A stretch of 29,327 bases of DNA from CAZKEG01 sp964601575 (GTDB lineage: Bacteria > Desulfobacterota > Thermodesulfobacteria > Thermodesulfobacteriales > Thermodesulfatatoraceae): positions 1 to 29,327 of the forward strand of contig CAZROA010000100.1 in assembly GCA_964601575.1 (NCBI GenBank), in the 5' to 3' direction. Position 1 is the first letter of the stretch. Every line of letters begins with the position of its first letter. Positions 24,824 to 29,327 of the stretch are shown here, piece by piece. Under the pieces are notes generated by a model. The model searched no databases. It was not told the origin of the DNA and saw only the letters and a program-made list of their open reading frames with translations. The translations under genes were made by a program, and so were the position numbers.

Positions 24824-26205
24824 GCTGTCACCACCATTAATTGGATTTCTACGTCCCGGGGAGCACTATCCCAATAGATGGCGATGTTCTGCCCCTTCTG
24901 AATGGCTCCCCAATGGTCTCCCAGGGTGTCGAGCCGCCAGTAGATACATCCTGACCTCCTGGGAAGCTGAGGAGGGGGAGAGCTCAGATGCTCTACCCGG
25001 AGCCCTGGTAGGGCACGGGCGATGAGAAGGGGCAAATACTCCCGGGAACTTATCTTGGCTGAGGTCAAGAAGTCTTTGACCACGGTTTCTTCATCTTCTG
25101 CGGTCTGTACCGCCAGATAGTAGGTGTAACCAGCAGAGAAGACGGAGGCAGCAAGCTCCGCGGAAAAATAAGTACCATCGTAAGGGAGGGCAATGACGTA
25201 TTCTGGACCAGCGGTGATCTCGTCTATGAGCTCACTCAATACGTTCCGAATCTCTTGAAATCCAGGATAGGCATCCCAATGGTCGTAAGGCGGGAGGCCT
25301 TTCTCTTCTCCTTTAAAGGCTCCAAAAAGATCGTAGGTTTCGGAAAAAGTAGAAAGTTCTCCAACGAGTTGGCGAAGGGCTCCGTAAACCTCCCAAGGAT
25401 GGACGTTTCCCGTTTCTGTAAAATGCATGAGGAGAGGGGCATAACGGCTGAAACACCTCAAGGCCAAAAGATATAACAAGTCCCGAGAACCGAAGTCAGC
25501 GGAATGGATACTCCGCTGGACCTTAAATTCCTCTAACTGACGGGCCTTGGCCACGATGAGGTCCCGAATTTCGCGCATCAGTTTGAGAAGTACCTCTGAA
25601 GCCGTAAGGGAGAGAGCCGGTGGGATGAATCGTTCGGAAAGAACGATTTCGTCTCCTTGACGTTCGACCCGGGCCAGAGGAAAGTAAACGTAGTCTCCCA
25701 GATTTTCCCGCTCCGTCTCCCAAAAGAGCCTGAGCACGTACCGCAATTGCCGCACTTGCCCCTGGGGGCCATCACCGTAAAAATCCACCACCTCTTCTGG
25801 GGCCTCGGTGGTCACGAAGCGTGTGGTAACCTCCGAGATCTCGCCCAGGTCCCGCAGGACGGTTACGTTGGAGCGGGTGGCATCAAATTTTCGAAGACCC
25901 AGGTAGATCAAAAATCCCTTTTCGTTTTCAAGCCAGCCCTTCTCGAAGGAACGGGCCGCGAGCACCGCGTTCTCCGGAAAGGAGACATAACTCCCGTCTG
26001 GGAAGAGAAATTCGCCCTTGAGAAGGGAAAAGACCTGGTTATTCAAGGCTCCCCGGTCCACCTCCATGGAGTAGACGCCCCAAAAGTAGGGTAGTCTCTC
26101 ACGAAGGGCGTTGAGACGGGAAGCGTGACTCTCCTCTAAGAGCTGAAAGTGCTGAGGTTGAAGGAAAAGACCATGATGCCAGTAAATAGGCCTTTTCACG
26201 TTCAT
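24811..26205 (-). CDS. tssK: TssK baseplate-membrane connector
   Basis: The protein has 464 residues, the typical TssK length. The family signature is at the N-terminus: I-Y-W-H-H-G-L-F-L-Q-P-Q-H-F-Q-L-L (7-23), followed by the Y-F-W-G-V-Y-S-M-E-V-D region. A helical middle contains LLYLLALRCFSRYAPLLMHF, and the C-terminal receptor-binding region carries LPLLIARALPGLRVEHLSSP and C-I-Y-W-R-L-D. TssK trimers resemble phage receptor-binding proteins and dock the baseplate on TssL and TssM. The start ATG overlaps the tssJ stop (ATGA). Confidence 0.94.
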   Translation of the reverse strand: MNVKRPIYWHHGLFLQPQHFQLLEESHASRLNALRERLPYFWGVYSMEVDRGALNNQVFSLLKGEFLFPDGSYVSFPENAVLAARSFEKGWLENEKGFLIYLGLRKFDATRSNVTVLRDLGEISEVTTRFVTTEAPEEVVDFYGDGPQGQVRQLRYVLRLFWETERENLGDYVYFPLARVERQGDEIVLSERFIPPALSLTASEVLLKLMREIRDLIVAKARQLEEFKVQRSIHSADFGSRDLLYLLALRCFSRYAPLLMHFTETGNVHPWEVYGALRQLVGELSTFSETYDLFGAFKGEEKGLPPYDHWDAYPGFQEIRNVLSELIDEITAGPEYVIALPYDGTYFSAELAASVFSAGYTYYLAVQTAEDEETVVKDFLTSAKISSREYLPLLIARALPGLRVEHLSSPPPQLPRRSGCIYWRLDTLGDHWGAIQKGQNIAIYWDSAPRDVEIQLMVVTAWRD

Positions 26206-26768
26206 TTTTTCGCCTCTTCTTTTTCCACCTTCTTTATGCCGTACGGACCCAAGAGGAGTTCTACCTTGAGGGTACCAGGCTTGGTGAGAATCTTCTTCTT
26301 AATGAACCCCTTCTTTTCGATGACCACCGGGATTTCAAAAAGCTTAGCCACCTTCCCCGGGGTCAATTGATAATAACCAGCCACCACCGCCACATATTTG
26401 GCTCCCTCAGCCCGGTCGAGCAGCAGGGTCTTTTTCTCTCCAGGCTGCAGAATCACGCTCTGAAAACTAGCCACTGTAGAGTCCAGCCTCTGGCAGGAGA
26501 GAAGTTTGGTGAGCCCAGCCTCATCCTGACTCAGGAGCTTGTAGGTGTTGGGGTTTGATAGTTGATAGACACACAGATAAAGGGTATGGGCTGTGTCTTC
26601 GTAAAGGTTGAGTTCCGGCAAGGCCTTGAGATTGAGCGTGATGGCTCCTTCTTCATACTTCCAAGCCGCCGGTGGGGGTTCGGAAGGAATGTTCTTACCC
26701 CCACCACAAGCTACAAGAAGACAGAGTCCGCAAAGCACCAACCCTAGTTTCAAGACTATGTCTCTCAT
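26202..26768 (-). CDS. tssJ: TssJ outer-membrane lipoprotein
   Basis: The protein has 188 residues. A lipoprotein signal peptide ends in the lipobox L-V-A-C with the lipidated Cys at 21. The mature part is a transthyretin-like beta sandwich: A-I-T-L-N-L-K-A-L-P-E-L-N-L, H-T-L-Y-L-C-V-Y-Q-L-S-N-P-N-T-Y, then L-L-S-C-Q-R-L-D and L-Q-P-G-E-K-K-T-L-L-L-D-R, all typical of TssJ/SciN/VasD. It anchors the TssM periplasmic domain to the outer membrane, so the host has an outer membrane. The C-terminal tail is Lys/Glu-rich. Both ends overlap their neighbours by 4 bp (ATGA). Confidence 0.92.
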   Translation of the reverse strand: MRDIVLKLGLVLCGLCLLVACGGGKNIPSEPPPAAWKYEEGAITLNLKALPELNLYEDTAHTLYLCVYQLSNPNTYKLLSQDEAGLTKLLSCQRLDSTVASFQSVILQPGEKKTLLLDRAEGAKYVAVVAGYYQLTPGKVAKLFEIPVVIEKKGFIKKKILTKPGTLKVELLLGPYGIKKVEKEEAKK

Positions 26769-27499
26769 CTACCCTCCCTCTGATATTTTTTCTGGCATAA
26801 ACCTTCGAATTCCCTCCGAAGATCTTCCAGATAACGGCCTGAATCCACCCATTCCTTAAGTTGCTCAAACTTCTTGCAAAATGCTTCATAGAGCTCGGCC
26901 TTACGCAGGGGGCCGAACTTAAGCCCACCACCCTCACTGGTTTCGAGTTTTTGAGGATCGAGTTCCTCTACCACCAGTTTCATCTTGTTTAAGGCTGCTT
27001 CTTGAAAGGCTTGATGAGCGATGAGGAAGGATTTTTTAATTCGATCGAGATAGGCCTTTAGAGGCTGTTCTTCCTCTTGAACCACACTCTCTCCAATGAG
27101 CGCCCGGATGGTCATGAATTCTTTGCCACCTCCCAAAAGGGCCTCTTCTATGGTGGCCACCAGTTCGTTCAACTGATCGAAGAGTATATTCAGACTCTGG
27201 GCCAGGGCCTCGAAGATCTTTTCTGGAGAACCAGAAGGGGCCTTGCGACCAAGGAGTCGCTGATAAATCCGAGCCAAGAATTCGGTTTCTTCTTTCTTTA
27301 ACGTCTCCGTTTCTGACTCGCCCTCAAGTTCCTGGATGGCCGAACGCAAGAGCTCAAGTTTTTCCTCTGGGGCTAAATCTTTGAGCCGTTCCCGGAGATA
27401 AAATTCTATAAGCTGGGGGGCCTGGGCAGGGTTGGTACGATAGAGGGTTCGAATCTCCGTAAGGAGAGAGGTTAAAAGTCCATTATTTTTTCTTGTCAT
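26765..27499 (-). CDS. Stand-alone protein resembling the C-terminal domain of T6SS FHA proteins (TagH/Fha)
   Basis: The protein has 244 residues, all predicted helical, with no FHA motifs, signal peptide or membrane span. The C-terminal half resembles the domain found after the FHA domain in T6SS TagH/ImpI/VasC proteins: the L-L-G-G-G-K-E-F stretch (121-128), LIAHQAFQEAALNKMKLVVE (159-178), then E-L-D-P-Q-K-L-E, the LRKAELYEAFCKKFEQL helix and a closing F-E-G-L-C-Q-K-K-Y. In that family this part follows the order 'aHqaa..am..al..fdP..le..elye.f...f..Y'. I read this from pattern, not from an alignment. The ATG at 27499 lies 17 bp inside the upstream gene. The matching FHA part may be the protein at 1313-2941. 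Confidence 0.65.
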   Translation of the reverse strand: MTRKNNGLLTSLLTEIRTLYRTNPAQAPQLIEFYLRERLKDLAPEEKLELLRSAIQELEGESETETLKKEETEFLARIYQRLLGRKAPSGSPEKIFEALAQSLNILFDQLNELVATIEEALLGGGKEFMTIRALIGESVVQEEEQPLKAYLDRIKKSFLIAHQAFQEAALNKMKLVVEELDPQKLETSEGGGLKFGPLRKAELYEAFCKKFEQLKEWVDSGRYLEDLRREFEGLCQKKYQREGR

Positions 27500-29255
27500 C
27501 CGAAGGGGCCCCCTTTAGGATCACCGTCTCTTCGAGAAAGACCTCCTCTTCAAGGCCTTTTTCTACTTTTTTCTCCGCTGTAAGAGAACGATCCGAAAAT
27601 ACCTTGGGACCTTCACCGGGTTTTAAGATCACCGTCTCGGGGATAACCTCTTCCCCTAGACCCTCCCTCTGGGTTCCAAAAGGCAGGGTTTCTTCTTCAC
27701 TAAAACTTTCTTCCGTAAGGGTGCTTTTCACTTCCACCCTTTCTGCTACCGGCTGGATGGAACCCACTTCCTTTTCCAGACGTTCTTTGATCTCTCGCAA
27801 AATTTTGGCCAGGGCCTGATCTTCCTCTGAAATTTCCTTTCTTTTCACCGATGAGGGTTTGGAAACGTCCCAAATCTCCTTCTGGAGTCTTGCTAGGAGA
27901 GCTTTGAGGGGTTCTAGTACCTCTTCTACTTTATGGGCCTCTCCCGATTGGTAAGAGGCCAAAAGGATTTGCCACCCTAGATAAAGGGCTTCACAGCGAT
28001 ATTTCACCAAAGCATCGGAGGAGGAAAACTCCGGGAGATGCGAACTCAAGAGCATTCGGAACTGCTCTGGATCAACGATCTCACGGGCCAAAAGGTCTGG
28101 CAGAATTTTCGCCATAAGTGGTCTCTCCATTCCGGAAAGGGTTTCGAACCAAATAAGGGCCAAAGTGAACCAAGCTAGATTTTGGGGACGGGGTAAAGGA
28201 TAGTCTTCAGGTTCCCGTATCAGTCCTACTCGGGTGAGATCAAAGGCCCAGGCGGAAGGGAAAAAAAGATGTTCGTAAACGCCTGGCTTCACCCTGATAT
28301 CTTCGAGCTTTAAAGGTGACCCAGGAGAAGCTAGATAACGCTCAACAATGGTCCCCAGAAAAGAGAGCTTTAGATAGAGGTTCTCGAACCCGCGACGCGG
28401 ATCTTCCGGTCCGAAAAAGAAGGCTCTTTTCTCTCCCCTTTCTTCTGGAGAGTCTAAAAAGCGCAAAAATTCTTGGGCTTTCATAGGGTAAGCTTCAAAG
28501 ATGAGGAGGTGAAAGGGATAGAAACTTAAGGGCACCAGACGATCTGTTGCCAGCCCCCTCACCTGAAAACAGAGTTTTTGTTCTGCACATTCCACACAAG
28601 GAAATTCCGGGGCCAAATGGCGCCGTTCAAGGAGAGCGGACCAGGCTGAAACCAGCTCCGCGAAATCCTTCACCGCCCCGTTTTTTCTCTCTTCTGGCCC
28701 CTTGACCCGCACGTAGAAGACTTCTTCTCCCTCGCAGCGAGGGCAGTAGAGATAACGCCTATGTGAACGGAGAAAGGAGGGGAGACCCTTGGAGAGGAGC
28801 TTCTCTTCATGGGTACAGAGCTCAAGGGGCTGTCCACAGCCCGGGCAGAGAGGAGAAAAGTATCGCCGTTCCTTCTTACAAAAAACAAGAGGCGCACAAA
28901 GGACCACGTTGCCCGCCTCGTCTGCAAGCCCCAGTACCTCGGAACGGTCCTTGACTCCCCGCCAGGTCTCCTGCCAGAGGAGTTCTATCTCTGGGTTGGT
29001 CAGAGCACAGTTCGCAGGTCTTTCGTCCTGGTCCAAAACCAAGAGGATCTGCCGCCAGGCCCTGTTTCCGATTACGAAATGGCCCCGTAATACTCGATAG
29101 AGCGGTGCTGATTCCTCGGAGACGAAAGGATCAGGAAGACGCTCTAAAACAGAATAATCCGTAGAAACCAGATCTATAGTGATCCCTACGGGATTTTCTG
29201 GAGAATACAAACAGGATTTTAAAGAGAAATATATTTCAGCCCTTCTTTGATTCAA
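27483..29255 (-). CDS. Unrecognised zinc-ribbon-like protein leading the T6SS operon, with two C-terminal ETVILK motifs
   Basis: The protein has 590 residues and I do not recognise a named family. Three CxxC pairs are visible, C137/C140, C171/C174 and C220/C223, plus nearby C120, C126, C147 and C229. These suggest one or two structural zinc sites. Residues 240-430 are hydrophobic/helical without a clear membrane span. Residues 440-590 are acidic, low-complexity and probably disordered. They end with two copies of E-T-V-I-L-K (Thr541 and Thr577), the second 14 residues from the C-terminus. The start is TTG at 29255, supported by AAGGGG five bases upstream and an in-frame TAA just before. The next gene overlaps by 17 bp. 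A cytoplasmic regulatory or scaffold role linked to the FHA proteins is my inference. Confidence 0.8.
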   Translation of the reverse strand: MNQRRAEIYFSLKSCLYSPENPVGITIDLVSTDYSVLERLPDPFVSEESAPLYRVLRGHFVIGNRAWRQILLVLDQDERPANCALTNPEIELLWQETWRGVKDRSEVLGLADEAGNVVLCAPLVFCKKERRYFSPLCPGCGQPLELCTHEEKLLSKGLPSFLRSHRRYLYCPRCEGEEVFYVRVKGPEERKNGAVKDFAELVSAWSALLERRHLAPEFPCVECAEQKLCFQVRGLATDRLVPLSFYPFHLLIFEAYPMKAQEFLRFLDSPEERGEKRAFFFGPEDPRRGFENLYLKLSFLGTIVERYLASPGSPLKLEDIRVKPGVYEHLFFPSAWAFDLTRVGLIREPEDYPLPRPQNLAWFTLALIWFETLSGMERPLMAKILPDLLAREIVDPEQFRMLLSSHLPEFSSSDALVKYRCEALYLGWQILLASYQSGEAHKVEEVLEPLKALLARLQKEIWDVSKPSSVKRKEISEEDQALAKILREIKERLEKEVGSIQPVAERVEVKSTLTEESFSEEETLPFGTQREGLGEEVIPETVILKPGEGPKVFSDRSLTAEKKVEKGLEEEVFLEETVILKGAPSDDKKK

Positions 29256-29327
29256 GCCTACCCCTTAAAGGAAAAATCCAAGTTAAAAAAAATTTAACCA
29301 AAGATTGATAATCATATACCATTTTTA
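29256..29327 (-). promoter_or_regulatory. Upstream region of the T6SS operon with two palindromes
   Basis: These 72 bp are AT-rich and show no gene. On the minus strand TATGAT (29316-29311) is a fair -10 element, but its -35 would lie outside the window. The stretch 29301-29319 contains the palindromic TGATAATCA core and matches 13 of 19 positions of the classical Fur-box consensus by my count. A second inverted repeat, GTTAAA-N5-TTTAAC (29282-29298), lies between it and the AAGGGG ribosome site. Either could be an operator. Confidence 0.4.

Noticed and set aside
1..29327. tRNA, rRNA, integrase, insertion sequence or attachment site marking a genomic island
   Set aside because: None was seen on either strand; nearly all of the window is coding for the operon.

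Overview
The window is almost entirely one minus-strand gene cluster of about 28 kb encoding a complete type VI secretion system (T6SS). All 22 genes point the same way. Most are joined by ATGA stop/start overlaps, overlaps of up to 38 bp, or gaps under 10 bp, so this looks like one long operon, possibly with an internal promoter ahead of tssB. The proteins are rich in Glu, Lys, Arg and Leu, the GC content is moderate, and GTG and TTG starts are common. This fits a thermophilic or anaerobic Gram-negative bacterium. A Thermodesulfobacteriota-like source is my best guess, but no taxonomic marker is present.

Layout in transcription order (high to low coordinates). (1) 29255-26765: a leader pair, made of an unrecognised CxxC-rich zinc-ribbon-like protein with two C-terminal E-T-V-I-L-K motifs, then a small protein resembling the C-terminal domain of T6SS FHA proteins (TagH/Fha) without any FHA domain. 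(2) 26768-20712: the membrane complex and TssK, in the order tssJ, tssK, tssL, tssM. (3) 20724-18498: tagF (post-translational control) and tssA. (4) 18414-15875: the tail, tssB, tssC and hcp, preceded by the only sizeable spacer (83 bp). (5) 15870-12788: baseplate genes tssE, tssF, tssG. (6) 12791-7668: clpV (tssH) and vgrG (tssI). (7) 7666-2946: a spike-loading module, made of a DUF2169 adaptor fused through a coiled coil to a pentapeptide-repeat domain, a stand-alone pentapeptide-repeat protein, a DUF3540 protein and a DUF4150 PAAR-like tip. (8) 2941-1313: a tandem-FHA, single-membrane-span, TPR-like protein. (9) 1316 to beyond the window edge: a secreted protein with a GNA1162/DUF799-like domain, a beta-sandwich-like region and the start of a right-handed beta-helix.

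All 13 core Tss components and a PAAR-like tip are present. No PpkA-type kinase, PppA phosphatase, peptidoglycan-binding TagL/TssL extension, or recognisable toxin/immunity pair is visible. The most interesting features are at the two ends. FHA function appears split between a stand-alone C-terminal domain (operon head) and a membrane tandem-FHA protein (operon tail). Both the leader zinc-ribbon protein and the FHA protein carry E/Q-T-V-[I/L]-L-K motifs that suit FHA recognition of phosphothreonine (pT+3 = Leu). The end of vgrG and the start of the adaptor gene lie in a sharply AT-rich patch, which suggests modular exchange of the spike tip and its adaptor.
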